DNA of 64,000 nucleotides. Origin: Pseudoalteromonas sp. T1lg23B (GTDB lineage Bacteria > Pseudomonadota > Gammaproteobacteria > Enterobacterales > Alteromonadaceae). The notes under the pieces were generated by a model that saw only the letters and a program-made list of their open reading frames with translations, was not told where the DNA came from and ran no database searches. Below, one piece after another: positions 1-9,616 of the stretch. A program made the position numbers and the translations under genes. Where the stretch lies: assembly GCF_002964665.1 (NCBI RefSeq), contig NZ_PQBZ01000030.1, positions 57,689 to 121,688 of the forward strand. The letters run 5' to 3'. The first letter of the stretch is position 1. Each line of letters starts with the position of its first letter.

Positions 1-207
1 AAGATCATGGGGATCGAGCAAATCAACATATTCGGTGGAAAGGAAGTTGGCGTCAAAATCGATTTCTTGCTGTGCAGCTCGTCGCTTTTCGAGTTGAGCT
101 AACGTGGGAGAGTGCTTAAGGCGGGAAAGCTCTATTTGATTGGACTGAGCCAATGGAGTGACATCCCCCATTGATGCTAAAAATAGTTCTTCGTCTGTCA
201 TAGCCAT
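1..207 (-). CDS. smrA: SmrA-like Smr-domain protein, N-terminal part only
   Basis: The frame is open from an ATG at 207 to the window edge (69 codons), so only the N-terminus is visible. It begins MAMTDEELFLASMGDVTPL, which resembles the start of E. coli SmrA (acidic residues, then a D-V-x-P-L motif). SmrA proteins carry a C-terminal Smr domain, a MutS2-type nicking nuclease fold; that domain lies outside the window. An AGG lies a few bases ahead of the ATG at 207; a second in-frame ATG at 201 is also possible. The assignment rests on the N-terminal motif only. Confidence 0.6.
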   Translation of the reverse strand, partial: MAMTDEELFLASMGDVTPLAQSNQIELSRLKHSPTLAQLEKRRAAQQEIDFDANFLSTEYVDLLDPHDL

Positions 208-273
208 ACTGCACCTGTAAAAACCACTGTAGAGTATGGCTGAGATTCTAGCTTAGTCAGACGACGATGACTA

Positions 274-513
274 CTAGCTTAGTTCGATTTGTCCGAACGT
301 GTAGACTTTAAATAAATAAAAAGTATTAATTAAGATCAAACTAAGGTTGGAAACAACCGTGGTATTCACAAAGTCCAAACTGAACGATAGAAACAACAGA
401 CTACAAGCAGCGATAGCTGCGGCACGCAACAGCGTGATCTGATTGATAAAAAATGCGCCTAAGCCTAGTGCTAACAATACAATATTAATGAGCCAGTTGA
501 ACTCGTTGAGCAT
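274..513 (-). CDS. Small hypothetical membrane protein (79 aa)
   Basis: Not recognised. The protein is almost entirely hydrophobic, with two or three likely membrane spans (about residues 8-24, 28-47 and 54-70) separated by short polar turns, and it ends in a polar tail. It lies between smrA and another membrane protein on the same strand, so it may be cotranscribed with one of them. No catalytic motif is visible. The hydrophobic periodicity and the lack of a competing frame favour a real gene, but this is unproven. Confidence 0.5.
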   Translation of the reverse strand: MLNEFNWLINIVLLALGLGAFFINQITLLRAAAIAACSLLFLSFSLDFVNTTVVSNLSLILINTFYLFKVYTFGQIELS

Positions 514-613
514 GGTCTGTTTGGTCTTCCGTAGTTGATTAAAGGAGCGCCATTATGGTGATCATTTAACCATGCTTCAAGCGAGTATTTTTGTGATTTT
601 CAGATTAGTTTTT

Positions 614-1078
614 CTAATCTAAAATCAATTTCTTCAAGGCAGAAATAAAACCGTTTTGCTCAATGATTTGATATTTCTGACAGCTCTCAGGATTGTTCAA
701 ATCAGCGCATAAATAAAGCGTATCTCTATCCAAAGCGGGACGAGGGTGCAAGTGAGAATCAAACAAAACAGGGTCAATGCCAGGCAGTCCAGCCCAGTAA
801 ACACTTTGTGAGACTAGTCCTAACTTTTCATAAGTTATGAGCTTAGGCTTGGGGAAGAGTAATACAATTAGCATGATTACTCCCAAGACAATCCATTTGG
901 TTGGGCTTTTTCTTGCTTTTACTTGAGGGCTTTGGGCTGTTGACTCAGTGGCTGACTTTTCAAACGTCAAATTACCTTGATGTGGAGTTCTTTTGATGCG
1001 AGCCTTGTGCTTTCCTTTTACTTGTCCAAGTAACTGAGCTTTTTTTTGTTTTTTTTGCTTATTTAAATTGTTTGCCAT
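614..1078 (-). CDS. Hypothetical single-pass membrane protein (154 aa)
   Basis: Not recognised. The first 55 or so residues are very basic (Lys/Arg/Gln-rich) and look unstructured. One strong transmembrane helix follows at about residues 62-77, then a roughly 75-residue C-terminal part with two Cys in a C-A-D-L-x(6)-S-C arrangement. By the positive-inside rule the basic N-terminus should be cytoplasmic and the C-terminal part periplasmic, where the Cys pair could form a disulfide. It is divergent from the receiver gene at 1172. Confidence 0.6.
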   Translation of the reverse strand: MANNLNKQKKQKKAQLLGQVKGKHKARIKRTPHQGNLTFEKSATESTAQSPQVKARKSPTKWIVLGVIMLIVLLFPKPKLITYEKLGLVSQSVYWAGLPGIDPVLFDSHLHPRPALDRDTLYLCADLNNPESCQKYQIIEQNGFISALKKLILD

Positions 1079-1171
1079 GCTTAGATGTAGCCTTTTAGTT
1101 GCAGCACTCTATAATAGATCTATCATCTTAATAATAGCGTACTTTTATGTCGCAGCCTATGGGAAAGGATT

Positions 1172-1555
1172 ATGGACCAGCAAATCTCAATATTAATCGT
1201 CGATGATGTGGGAACAGTGCGTAGTTTTTTACACCAAACCTTAATGCACCTAGGAATTGAGCATGTCAGAGAAGCTTCAACTGTTCGTCAATGCATAAAC
1301 GCGTGTGAGGAACAACATTTTGATATCGTGTTTCTGGATATAGAACTACCGGATGGGGATGGTAAAGAAATCATTGCGCAACTTAATGATATTAATCCGG
1401 ATCTTAATGTTGTGATGGTGTCAGCACACTCAACGGTAGAAAATGTAAAAGATGCGATTGAATTAGGTGCCAAGGGCTTTGTGGTAAAACCGTTTTCACC
1501 AAAGAAAATTGCAGCAATGTTGAAAAAATTCTATCCAGAATTGGAGATAAGTTAG
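1172..1555 (+). CDS. Stand-alone CheY-like response regulator receiver
   Basis: A 127-residue single receiver domain with no output domain. The acidic pocket is D11-D12, the phosphoacceptor is D56 in the F-L-D-I-E-L-P strand, the conserved Ser/Thr is in V-S-A-H-S and the Lys is in V-V-K-P-F, so all phosphorylation residues are present. A purine-rich ribosome site (gggaaagg) precedes the ATG. No histidine kinase or output gene is adjacent, so the partner cannot be read from context. Such proteins act through protein-protein contacts, as CheY does, or as phosphorelay intermediates. It ends at a terminator shared with convergent rpsT. Confidence 0.9.
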   Translation: MDQQISILIVDDVGTVRSFLHQTLMHLGIEHVREASTVRQCINACEEQHFDIVFLDIELPDGDGKEIIAQLNDINPDLNVVMVSAHSTVENVKDAIELGAKGFVVKPFSPKKIAAMLKKFYPELEIS

Positions 1556-1577
1556 GCTGTGGAGTGAATTTAGGACA

Positions 1578-1606
1578 TAAAAAAACCGACTTTCGTCGGT
1601 TTTTTT
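1578..1606. terminator. Bidirectional terminator between the receiver gene and rpsT
   Basis: A perfect AAAAACCGAC/GTCGGTTTTT hairpin with a tiny TTTC loop, flanked by A and T runs. It can terminate the receiver gene on + and rpsT on -. Confidence 0.9.
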
Positions 1607-1619
1607 AATCAAAAACAAA

Positions 1620-1880
1620 TTATAGTGCTTTGATTTTAGCAGCTAAACGGCTCTTATGACGAGCAGCTTTGTTTTTGTGGATTAGACCCTTAGTTGCGTA
1701 ACGGTCTAGGATAGGTGTTGCAACAGCGAATGCTTGAGTTGCAGCTTCTTTGTCACCAGCTTCAATAGCAGCTACTACTTTTTTGAAGTAAGTGCGCATC
1801 ATTGAACGACGGCTTGCGTTGTGCTGGCGGCGTTTTTCGCTAGTAATAGCGCGTTTTTTTGCAGACTTGATGTTAGCCAA
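1620..1880 (-). CDS. rpsT: 30S ribosomal protein S20
   Basis: An 86-residue, highly basic protein beginning [20 protein letters not shown], the typical S20 N-terminus, and matching the family length. S20 binds the 5' domain of 16S rRNA during small-subunit assembly. It is divergent from murJ, an order also seen in Pseudomonas and E. coli. A GGAG ribosome site lies just upstream, and the promoter at 1928-1956 has a GC-rich discriminator typical of growth-rate-controlled ribosomal genes. Confidence 0.98.
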   Translation of the reverse strand: MANIKSAKKRAITSEKRRQHNASRRSMMRTYFKKVVAAIEAGDKEAATQAFAVATPILDRYATKGLIHKNKAARHKSRLAAKIKAL

Positions 1881-1927
1881 GGTTTGCTCCTAACAATCTT
1901 AAAATAAGCTTAATTTAAAGGCCGAGG

Positions 1928-1956
1928 AATATGCCTGTTTTAATCGCAAAAGTCAA
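1928..1956 (-). promoter_or_regulatory. Predicted rpsT promoter
   Basis: On the minus strand a TTGACT -35 is followed by exactly 17 bases and a CATATT -10, then a CCTCGGCC discriminator. The GC-rich discriminator is what is expected for stringent (ppGpp) control of a ribosomal protein gene. The rest of the rpsT-murJ spacer (1881-2253) holds only a weak candidate murJ promoter, TTGTCA at 2185 and CATAAT at 2210 with a long 19-base spacer. Confidence 0.7.
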
Positions 1957-2253
1957 TAAAATTTGACAACTGCGGCCTTTGTTTCTTTCTCATTGGTGGC
2001 CCGACCTTACAAAACAGTAAGCAAAAAGCTAGCTATAAAGTATTCTCAGACCTTTGAATCACATCAATGCCAAAGAAATTCCTCGGCTGTTGCGATTAAT
2101 GGAGCGCATTGTATCAAACCTTACTTCGTTCACATAGTGTTAGGCTAAGAAATTTTATTCTGCAGTTGATGGGAGGCAATTAGATTGTCATAGAATCATG
2201 ATCCTATGGCATAATTGATAGGTTTTAACGATGGTTTAAATTTTGGGGGAAAA

Positions 2254-3822
2254 GTGGCCAAAGGGTTATTCAGGTCCGGCATGATAGTCAGTGCAATGAC
2301 TATGGTATCGCGTGTAATGGGGTTGGTACGTGATGCGGTTGTCGCGAACTTGCTAGGAGCAGGGTTAGCTGCGGATGTCTTTTTATTTGCCAATAGGATC
2401 CCTAATTTTTTACGTCGTCTATTTGCTGAAGGAGCTTTTGCTCAAGCATTTGTGCCTGTGCTTTCAGAAATAAAAGAAAAGCATGGTGATGATGACGTGC
2501 GTTTGTTTGTCGCACAAGCAGTGGGTACTTTGGGTACAATATTGATGTGTGTCACAATTTTAGGGGTGATTGGTTCTCCTGTTATTGCGGCTCTTTTTGG
2601 TACCGGTTGGTTTATCGACTGGTGGCAAGGTGGCCCAAATGCAGAAAAATTTGTATTAGCCAGCAGTTTATTGAAGTTGACCTTTCCATATCTATTTTTT
2701 ATCAGTTTGGTCGCGCTCAGTGGCGCCATTCTTAACGTTTACAACCGATTCGCGGTTGCTGCATTTACGCCCGTGCTGTTAAACATTTCAATTATCAGTT
2801 GTGCCATATTCTTGCACGACGCGTTTTCTGTCAGTGCGTATGCGCTAGCGGTTGGTGTGTTTGTTGGTGGCGTGGTGCAATTAGCGTTTCAGTTACCTTT
2901 CTTGTTGCGTCTAGGGGTATTAAGTCGGCCAACGTTTGCGTGGTACTCACCGCAAGTAAGTAAGGTACGCAAGCTAATGCTGCCAGCCATGTTTGGTGTT
3001 TCAATTAGCCAAATTAACTTGCTATTAGATACTGTGATTGCGTCCTTGTTAGTTACAGGTTCCATATCATGGCTGTATTATTCAGATAGATTGATTGAGT
3101 TTCCACTTGGGCTGTTTGGTATTGGTATTGCGACTGTGATTTTACCTGCGCTATCTAAACTGCATGCCGGAGATAAGTTAGAAGATTTTCAAAAAACCTT
3201 GGACTGGGGCGTACGCTTCATTTTGTTCCTCGGATTTCCTGCGATGTTTGGGTTGATGGCAATTAGCCCGCTTATCATCACTGTTTTGTTTGATCACGGC
3301 GCTTTTTCTTCCGCTGAGGTAGACCATGTGCAAGCAGTCAGTTATGGCGTAGCGGCTTATTCGGTGGGGCTGGTCAGTTTCATGTTGATCAAGGTATTAG
3401 CGCCAGGATTTTATGCCCGTCAAGACACTAAAACACCAGTACGAATAGGCATTATAACTTTGGTGCTAAACATGGTGTTTAACATCATACTCGCGCCATT
3501 TATTGGCTATCTGGGACTCGCATTGGCAACGTCTCTTTCCGCTACATGTAATGCTCTGTTGTTATATCGTCGTCTTAACAGTGATGGGGTTTATCGCGTG
3601 TCTGGCTTTACATGGACTTTTGCGGTTAAATGCATCGTAGCGGCGGCCCTGATGGCGGTCAGTGTTGGTTATGTTGCCACCTTATATTCATGGCAAAGCT
3701 GGCTGTTGATGGAGCAAATCGCTTTATTATTGATGTTATTGTTGATGGCAATGACTGTATATTTTGGTTTGATGCTGATATTGGGTGTTAGGCTGACCAC
3801 AATCAAAGACCTGCGAGATTGA
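2254..3822 (+). CDS. murJ: Lipid II flippase MurJ
   Basis: Inner-membrane MOP-family flippase that moves lipid II across the membrane for peptidoglycan synthesis. The frame opens at an ATG at 2215, but the GTG at 2254 (M-A-K-G-L-F-R-S) matches the family N-terminus and follows a GGGGGA ribosome site, giving 522 residues. A possible -10 overlaps the upstream ATG, which also argues against it. Family signatures visible include S-R-V-M-G-L-V-R-D near the N-terminus, L-R-R-L-F-A-E-G-A-F-x-Q-A-F-V-P and V-L-A-P-G-F-Y-A-R-Q-D-T-K-T-P-V. Many hydrophobic helices are present, consistent with the 14 spans of the family. Likely essential. Confidence 0.97.
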   Translation: MAKGLFRSGMIVSAMTMVSRVMGLVRDAVVANLLGAGLAADVFLFANRIPNFLRRLFAEGAFAQAFVPVLSEIKEKHGDDDVRLFVAQAVGTLGTILMCVTILGVIGSPVIAALFGTGWFIDWWQGGPNAEKFVLASSLLKLTFPYLFFISLVALSGAILNVYNRFAVAAFTPVLLNISIISCAIFLHDAFSVSAYALAVGVFVGGVVQLAFQLPFLLRLGVLSRPTFAWYSPQVSKVRKLMLPAMFGVSISQINLLLDTVIASLLVTGSISWLYYSDRLIEFPLGLFGIGIATVILPALSKLHAGDKLEDFQKTLDWGVRFILFLGFPAMFGLMAISPLIITVLFDHGAFSSAEVDHVQAVSYGVAAYSVGLVSFMLIKVLAPGFYARQDTKTPVRIGIITLVLNMVFNIILAPFIGYLGLALATSLSATCNALLLYRRLNSDGVYRVSGFTWTFAVKCIVAAALMAVSVGYVATLYSWQSWLLMEQIALLLMLLLMAMTVYFGLMLILGVRLTTIKDLRD

Positions 3823-3880
3823 TAGCATGGGAGCGGCCAAGCCTATCGTGAAGCTCCGCTTGCCTTAAGGTATCTAGATG

Positions 3881-3909
3881 TTCGCATTTTTAGGTAACTT
3901 GGGTATAAT
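3881..3909 (+). promoter_or_regulatory. Predicted promoter for the ribF-ileS-lspA-fkpB-ispH operon
   Basis: A perfect TATAAT -10 at 3904-3909 with a TTCGCA -35 candidate at 3881-3886 and a 17-base spacer, about 40 bases ahead of ribF. The following five genes are tightly packed with no further terminator, so this may be the main operon promoter. Confidence 0.6.
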
Positions 3910-3949
3910 CGCTCACTTTCAACTATTGCGTAAATAAGGCATTGAAACT

Positions 3950-4876
3950 ATGCAGCTGATCAGGGGTATCCATAACATCCGGCCACATCATTTTGGCTGT
4001 GTGTTGACTATTGGTAACTTTGATGGAGTGCATCTTGGGCATGTCGAGGTTCTTAAGGGGCTACAGCAGGACGCACTGCTATATGGCTTACCCAGCACGG
4101 TGATGTTATTTGAGCCCCAGCCGCAAGAGTTTTTTGCAAAGGCAAAGGCTCCTGCGAGACTGACTCGCCTAAGAGATAAGCTGGTTTTACTGTCTAAGCT
4201 AGGCATAGATCGTGTTATCTGTGTCAGTTTTAATGCTAAATTTGCCAGTCAGGATGCCGAAGGTTTTATTGAGCAGGTGCTGATAAACAAGCTGGGTGTT
4301 AAAGCGTTAACGGTTGGTGATGATTTTCGCTTTGGTCGCGCTAGACAAGGTGACTTTGCGATGTTGCAGCGCCTTGGCAAAGTGCACGATATGCATGTCA
4401 AAAGTACAGAGAGCTTTCGAAGAGACGATCACCGAGTGAGTAGCACGTTGATCAGGCAGGCGCTCAGTGAAGGTGAGCTTGATAAAGCGCATCAAATGTT
4501 GGGGCATACGTATTCTATCTCTGGGCGTGTAATACATGGCTGGAAGAAAGGGCGAGAGCTTGGGTTTCGCACCGCTAATATAGCGTTGAAGCGACAAGTA
4601 AATCCCGTTCGAGGTGTATTTGCAGTACGGGCAACCGTGGCTGGAAAACAGTACAACGGCGTTGCTAATGTAGGTAATAAGCCCACGCTAAATGGTACCA
4701 AAGCACTCTTAGAAGTGCATTTATTTGATTTTAACCAAGATGTCTATGGACATTTTATGCAGGTGGAGCTGATCAAAAAGCTTCGCAATGAGCAAAAATT
4801 CGATACATTGGAACAATTAACGGCGCAAATCAGCGAAGATGTTGCTGCTGCTAAACAATGTTTTAATTTTAAGTAG
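3950..4876 (+). CDS. ribF: Bifunctional riboflavin kinase / FAD synthetase
   Basis: Makes FMN from riboflavin with ATP and then FAD from FMN. It is 308 residues, close to the 313 of E. coli. The N-terminal FAD synthetase nucleotidyltransferase motif G-N-F-D-G-V-H-L-G-H sits at about residues 23-32. The C-terminal riboflavin kinase half contains H-G-x-K-x-G-R-E-L-G-F-x-T-A-N and G-V-A-N-V-G-x-K-P-T. It is the first gene of the ribF-ileS-lspA-fkpB-ispH cluster, whose order is conserved in many gammaproteobacteria. Confidence 0.98.
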   Translation: MQLIRGIHNIRPHHFGCVLTIGNFDGVHLGHVEVLKGLQQDALLYGLPSTVMLFEPQPQEFFAKAKAPARLTRLRDKLVLLSKLGIDRVICVSFNAKFASQDAEGFIEQVLINKLGVKALTVGDDFRFGRARQGDFAMLQRLGKVHDMHVKSTESFRRDDHRVSSTLIRQALSEGELDKAHQMLGHTYSISGRVIHGWKKGRELGFRTANIALKRQVNPVRGVFAVRATVAGKQYNGVANVGNKPTLNGTKALLEVHLFDFNQDVYGHFMQVELIKKLRNEQKFDTLEQLTAQISEDVAAAKQCFNFK

Positions 4877-4897
4877 CCGATACGGAAACTAGGATAA

Positions 4898-7723
4898 ATG
4901 AGCGACTACAAACATACTTTAAATCTACCGGAAACTGAGTTTCCAATGCGCGGTAACTTAGCGCAACGCGAGCCAAAAATGCTTAATGCTTGGTATGAAC
5001 AAGACTTATATGGTCAGATTCGTAACGCGAAAAAAGGTAAGAAGCCATTTATTTTGCATGATGGCCCTCCGTACGCCAATGGTGATATTCATTTGGGTCA
5101 CTCAGTTAACAAAATCCTAAAAGACATCATTGTAAAATCTAAGACGCTATCTGATTTTGACGCGCCGTATGTTCCAGGTTGGGACTGCCACGGGCTACCT
5201 ATTGAGCTACAAGTAGAAAAGAAAGTTGGCAAGCCGGGTCAAAAAGTAACGGCCGCAGAGTTTCGTGAAAAGTGTCGTGAATATGCCGCTAAACAGGTAG
5301 AAGGTCAAAAAACCGACTTTAAACGTCTTGGTGTACTTGGGGATTGGGACAAGCCTTATTTAACCATGAACTTTGATTTTGAAGCGAATGCTATCAGAGT
5401 ACTGGGTCGCATCATTAATAATGGACATTTGCACAAAGGTGCAAAGCCTGTTCATTGGTGTACGGACTGTGGTTCAGCCTTGGCGGAAGCAGAAGTTGAA
5501 TATCAAGACAAACAGTCACCAGCTATTGATGTGCGTTTTGATTTTGTTGATCAGCAAGCGGTAGTTAGCGCATTTAATCTAGCAGATGGACACGAAGGTC
5601 AGGGCAGCGTTAGCACTGTGATCTGGACGACCACACCATGGACTTTACCAGCGAACCGCGCTGTTGCTGTTCATGCTAAGCTTGAATACGCACTGGTACA
5701 AGTTGAAGATGAAGGGAAAGAGCAGCGTATCATCTTGGGTTCAGAGTTGGTAAAAGACGCTATGGACCGCTTTGGCTTTAAACATTTCCACGTATTAGGT
5801 TATGTAAATGGTCAAGCGCTTGAAAATCTGCGAGTGGCACACCCTTTCCTTGAAATTGATGTACCCGTTATTTTAGGTGATCACGTTACAACTGACTCTG
5901 GTACGGGTATCGTGCACACCGCACCTGGCCATGGTCCTGAAGATTTCTCGGCAGGTCTTGCATATGGTTTAGAGGTTGCTAACCCTGTTGGCGCAAATGG
6001 TGTGTTCTTACCAGATACGCCCATCTTTGCAGGGCAACACGTATTTAAAGCCAATGCCAGCATTGTTGAATTGCTAGCAGAGAATGGCACGCTAATGCAT
6101 CATCACGCCTTGCAGCATAGCTATCCACATTGTTGGCGTCACAAGACACCGATTATTTTCCGTGCCACACCTCAGTGGTTCGTTAGCATGGACCAAGCAA
6201 ACTTGCGTCAAGATTCATTAGCTGAAATAGCTAAAACGCAGTGGATCCCTGAATGGGGCGAAAACCGTATTGCAAACATGGTAGAAGGACGCCCAGATTG
6301 GTGTATTTCTCGTCAGCGTACGTGGGGTGTACCGATTGCTTTATTCGTTGATAAAGATACAGGTGCATTGCATCCAAATACCAATGAATTGATTGAGCAA
6401 GTTGCTAAGTTGGTTGAACAAAAAGGCATTCAAGCTTGGTACGACCTAGAACCCGCTAGTTTACTAGGCGATGACGCGGAGCAGTTTGTAAAAGTTCAAG
6501 ACACATTAGATGTCTGGTTCGACTCGGGTGTAACACATGCTTGTGTGGTTGACGCAAGAGAAGAGTTAACGGGTCCTGCCGACTTATACCTTGAAGGTTC
6601 AGATCAACACCGTGGTTGGTTTATGTCTTCCATGATGACGTCAGTAGCGATTAATGGCCACGCCCCTTATCGCCAAGTATTGACCCATGGTTTTACGGTT
6701 GATGAAAACGGTCGCAAGATGTCAAAGTCATTGGGCAATGTGATTTCACCGCAAAATGTGATGAACAAGCTCGGTGCTGATATTCTGCGTTTATGGGTGG
6801 CGTCAACAGATTACACCGCAGAAATGACGGTATCGGATGAGATTTTTAAGCGTTCAGCAGATCGCTACCGCCGTATCCGTAATACAAGCCGTTACTTGTT
6901 GGCAAACCTAAGTGGTTTCAACCCTGCAACTGATTTGGTTGCGGTAGAGGACATGGTTGAGTTGGACCGTTGGATAGTGGCGCGTGCTGCGCAGTTACAA
7001 AAAGAAATCATTCATGCTTATGACCATTACCACATGTTGGTGGTTACCCAGAAGCTGATGAATTTCTGTACTGGTGAGCTAGGCTCATTCTACCTAGACG
7101 TGATTAAAGACCGTCAGTACACAGCAAAGACAGACAGCCACGCCCGTCGTTCATGTCAATCAGCGCTGTACCATATTGCTGAGGCGATGACACGTTGGAT
7201 GGCACCAATCATGAGTTTCACCGCTCAAGAAATCTGGGAAGTTCTACCTGGTGAGCGCGGTCAGTTTGTGTTCACTGATGTATGGTACTCAGGCCTTGAG
7301 AATGTGACGGAAGGGACGCTAAACAATGAGTATTGGCAGAACTTGCTAGCGGTACGTGATGAGGTAAACCGCGTACTTGAAAATGCTCGTAAAGAAGAAC
7401 TTATCGGCGCAACATTGCAAGCAGAGGTGACGTTGTACACGGGTGGTGATTTAGCACAATCTTTACAACAAATTGGCGATGAACTACGTTTCGTGTTATT
7501 GACGTCAAAAGCGAAAGTGGAAGTAGTTAATAGCAAACCAGACAATGCAATCTCTACGGAAATTGATGGCTTATACATCGCTATCAATGCAACAGAAGCC
7601 GCTAAATGTGAGCGCTGCTGGCATTATTGTGATGATGTTGGTCAGCATGAAGAGCATGACGACTTATGTGGACGTTGTGTGAGTAACGTAGAAGGTGATG
7701 GCGAACAGCGTCAATTTGCATAG
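4898..7723 (+). CDS. ileS: Isoleucyl-tRNA synthetase
   Basis: Class I aminoacyl-tRNA synthetase that charges tRNA-Ile. It is 941 residues, about the family length. The HIGH motif appears as H-L-G-H in [10 protein letters not shown], and K-M-S-K-S is present in [10 protein letters not shown]. The CP1 editing domain lies between them, with the T-T-P-W-T-L-P and [12 protein letters not shown] motifs. The C-terminal zinc finger (C-E-R-C-W and C-G-R-C) marks the bacterial zinc-bearing type. It begins 21 bases after ribF and ends 9 bases before lspA. Confidence 0.98.
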   Translation: MSDYKHTLNLPETEFPMRGNLAQREPKMLNAWYEQDLYGQIRNAKKGKKPFILHDGPPYANGDIHLGHSVNKILKDIIVKSKTLSDFDAPYVPGWDCHGLPIELQVEKKVGKPGQKVTAAEFREKCREYAAKQVEGQKTDFKRLGVLGDWDKPYLTMNFDFEANAIRVLGRIINNGHLHKGAKPVHWCTDCGSALAEAEVEYQDKQSPAIDVRFDFVDQQAVVSAFNLADGHEGQGSVSTVIWTTTPWTLPANRAVAVHAKLEYALVQVEDEGKEQRIILGSELVKDAMDRFGFKHFHVLGYVNGQALENLRVAHPFLEIDVPVILGDHVTTDSGTGIVHTAPGHGPEDFSAGLAYGLEVANPVGANGVFLPDTPIFAGQHVFKANASIVELLAENGTLMHHHALQHSYPHCWRHKTPIIFRATPQWFVSMDQANLRQDSLAEIAKTQWIPEWGENRIANMVEGRPDWCISRQRTWGVPIALFVDKDTGALHPNTNELIEQVAKLVEQKGIQAWYDLEPASLLGDDAEQFVKVQDTLDVWFDSGVTHACVVDAREELTGPADLYLEGSDQHRGWFMSSMMTSVAINGHAPYRQVLTHGFTVDENGRKMSKSLGNVISPQNVMNKLGADILRLWVASTDYTAEMTVSDEIFKRSADRYRRIRNTSRYLLANLSGFNPATDLVAVEDMVELDRWIVARAAQLQKEIIHAYDHYHMLVVTQKLMNFCTGELGSFYLDVIKDRQYTAKTDSHARRSCQSALYHIAEAMTRWMAPIMSFTAQEIWEVLPGERGQFVFTDVWYSGLENVTEGTLNNEYWQNLLAVRDEVNRVLENARKEELIGATLQAEVTLYTGGDLAQSLQQIGDELRFVLLTSKAKVEVVNSKPDNAISTEIDGLYIAINATEAAKCERCWHYCDDVGQHEEHDDLCGRCVSNVEGDGEQRQFA

Positions 7724-7732
7724 GAGCATTAA

Positions 7733-8232
7733 GTGACTAACACTCCCCAAAGAAGTGGTTTAGTCTGGTTATGGCTGAGTCTACTGCTTTTTGCAGTAGA
7801 CTACGTAACCAAGGCTGTCGTGGTTGCTAAATGGAGCTTTATGAGTCGATAAAGCTGTTACCATTTTTTAATTTTACCTACATGCACAATTACGGTGCTG
7901 CCTTCAGTTTCTTAAGTGATGCTGGGGGATGGCAACGTTATTTTTTGAGTGCTATTGCCATAGGTATTAGTGTTTTATTGCTGTATTGGCTTAAAAAGCT
8001 GCCAGCGCGAAGCTGGGTGTTGTGCTGTGCTTACTCAATGGTATTAGCAGGCGCATTGGGTAATTTGGTGGATAGGTTGATCCATGGTTATGTGATTGAC
8101 TTTCTTCACTTTTATTACCAGACTTGGCATTACCCAGCGTTTAATGTTGCGGACATGGCAATTGTTGGTGGTGCTGCACTGTTAATTTTTGATGCCTTTA
8201 AAGGTGACAAGACGCAGGAGAAAAAAGTATGA
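7733..8232 (+). CDS. lspA: Lipoprotein signal peptidase (signal peptidase II), interrupted by a -1 frameshift
   Basis: Inner-membrane aspartyl protease that cleaves prolipoprotein signal peptides. The gene is split between two frames. A GTG at 7733 behind a TAGGAG site opens a frame (Q-R-S-G-L-V-W-L-W-L then V-D-Y-V-T-K) that matches the first LspA helix but runs into TAA at 7850-7852. The rest continues in another frame from about 7831 (first codons ATG-GAG-CTT), carrying N-Y-G-A-A-F-S-F and both catalytic Asp regions, G-N-L-V-D-R and F-N-V-A-D. One extra A in the AAA run at 7829-7831 would rejoin the frames into 166 residues, the normal length. Translation from ATG 7831 alone would lack the first membrane helix. 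A sequence error is likely. The stop overlaps the fkpB start (ATGA). Confidence 0.88.
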
Positions 8233-8669
8233 GTGAGCAAGTGATTGGCCCACAATCTGAAGTAGTGTTTCACTTTTCTATTAAGCTAGAAGATGGTTCT
8301 GCCGCGGATTCCACTAAGGTTCATAATAAACCTGCAAAGCTGTTTATGGGCGATGGTAGCCTGACAGAAAACTTTGAGAAATGCTTACTAGGTCTAAAGG
8401 CTGGGGATAGTAAGTCATTTGATTTGCAACCAGAAGATGCATTTGGCCAACCAAACCCAGATAATATCTATTACCTTGACCGCAGCAAATTCGGCGCAGA
8501 TGCGCCAGCTAAGGTCGGTAATATTATTGCCTTTACTCAGCCTGATGGCACTGAGTTACCGGGACTCATTCGCGACGTAGCGGGCGACTCGGTGACCGTT
8601 GATTTTAATCATCCACTGGCGGGTCAACCTGTGACCTTTGAAGTTGACATTCTAGAGGTGAAAAACTAA
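8229..8669 (+). CDS. fkpB: FKBP-type peptidyl-prolyl isomerase FkpB (SlpA)
   Basis: A 146-residue SlyD/FkpB-type FKBP chaperone-isomerase that speeds proline isomerisation during folding. The FKBP N-terminal strand ([12 protein letters not shown]), the [20 protein letters not shown] segment and the inserted flap domain (A-F-G-Q-P-N-P-D-N) are visible. It lacks the His/Cys-rich metal-binding tail of SlyD, so FkpB fits better. It overlaps lspA by four bases and ispH by one, indicating translational coupling. Likely cytoplasmic. Confidence 0.95.
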   Translation: MSEQVIGPQSEVVFHFSIKLEDGSAADSTKVHNKPAKLFMGDGSLTENFEKCLLGLKAGDSKSFDLQPEDAFGQPNPDNIYYLDRSKFGADAPAKVGNIIAFTQPDGTELPGLIRDVAGDSVTVDFNHPLAGQPVTFEVDILEVKN

Positions 8670-9598
8670 TGGATATTTTACTGGCAAACCCGCGAGGATT
8701 TTGTGCTGGCGTTGACCGTGCGATTAGCATTGTGGAGCGTGCGTTAGATATCTTTGAAAAGCCTATCTATGTGCGTCACGAAGTAGTACATAATAAGTAT
8801 GTGGTCGATGGCTTGCGTAAACGCGGTGCGGTGTTTGTTGAAGAACTTCAACAGGTGCCAGATGACAGTATTGTTATTTTTAGCGCACACGGTGTATCAC
8901 AGCAGGTTCGTCAAGAAGCAAAGCGTCGTGAGCTTAAAGTGTTTGATGCCACTTGCCCATTGGTCACTAAGGTACATATGGAAGTGACGCGCGCAAGTCG
9001 CAAGGGTACTGAGTGTGTATTGATTGGACACCAAGGACACCCAGAGGTTGAAGGCACTATGGGGCAGTATGACAACCCCAATGGAGGAATTTACCTGGTT
9101 GAGACGCCTGATGATGTGGCTAAGTTGCAGGTAAAGGACGATGCCAATCTGTTCTACTGTAGCCAAACGACTTTATCGGTTGATGATACGGCGGATGTCA
9201 TTGATGCACTGCGTGAAAAATTTCCGAAAATTCATGGCCCGCGTAAAGATGATATTTGTTATGCCACACAAAACCGTCAGGATGCGGTAAGAGACTTGGC
9301 CGATAAGGTAGATGTGCTATTAGTGGTTGGGGCTAAAAATAGCTCTAATTCTAACCGCTTACGAGAGCTTGCCGATAAAATGGGGACGTGTGCCTATCTT
9401 ATCGATGACTCGAACAGCGTTGAACCTGATTGGTTCGCCGGTGTACAAAAAGTCGGCGTCACCGCAGGGGCATCAGCACCGGAGATACTAGTACAGCAAG
9501 TCATCTCTCGCTTAAAAGAGCTAGGTGGACAGACGGTAGTGGAAAACCCAGGCGAAGAAGAAAACGTAGTCTTTGCTGTGCCAGTTGAGCTCAGATAA
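8669..9598 (+). CDS. ispH: 4-hydroxy-3-methylbut-2-enyl diphosphate reductase
   Basis: Last enzyme of the MEP isoprenoid pathway, a 4Fe-4S protein that reduces HMBPP to IPP and DMAPP. It is 309 residues. The three cluster-binding Cys lie in [19 protein letters not shown] and [10 protein letters not shown]. The catalytic-site Thr/Glu region (E-G-T-M-G-Q) and the S-S-N-S-N-R-L loop are also present. It is the last gene of the five-gene block. In Pseudomonas the next genes are the minor pilins; here a two-component system intervenes. Confidence 0.98.
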   Translation: MDILLANPRGFCAGVDRAISIVERALDIFEKPIYVRHEVVHNKYVVDGLRKRGAVFVEELQQVPDDSIVIFSAHGVSQQVRQEAKRRELKVFDATCPLVTKVHMEVTRASRKGTECVLIGHQGHPEVEGTMGQYDNPNGGIYLVETPDDVAKLQVKDDANLFYCSQTTLSVDDTADVIDALREKFPKIHGPRKDDICYATQNRQDAVRDLADKVDVLLVVGAKNSSNSNRLRELADKMGTCAYLIDDSNSVEPDWFAGVQKVGVTAGASAPEILVQQVISRLKELGGQTVVENPGEEENVVFAVPVELR

Positions 9599-9616
9599 TA
9601 GACGACGCGGCATGTC

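Noticed and set aside
1963..2148. A 61-codon frame between rpsT and murJ
   Set aside because: It lies over the rpsT promoter region and has no recognisable sequence or ribosome site.
2215..2253. Upstream ATG as the murJ start
   Set aside because: The GTG at 2254 fits the family N-terminus and has a GGGGGA site; the ATG overlaps a possible -10 box.
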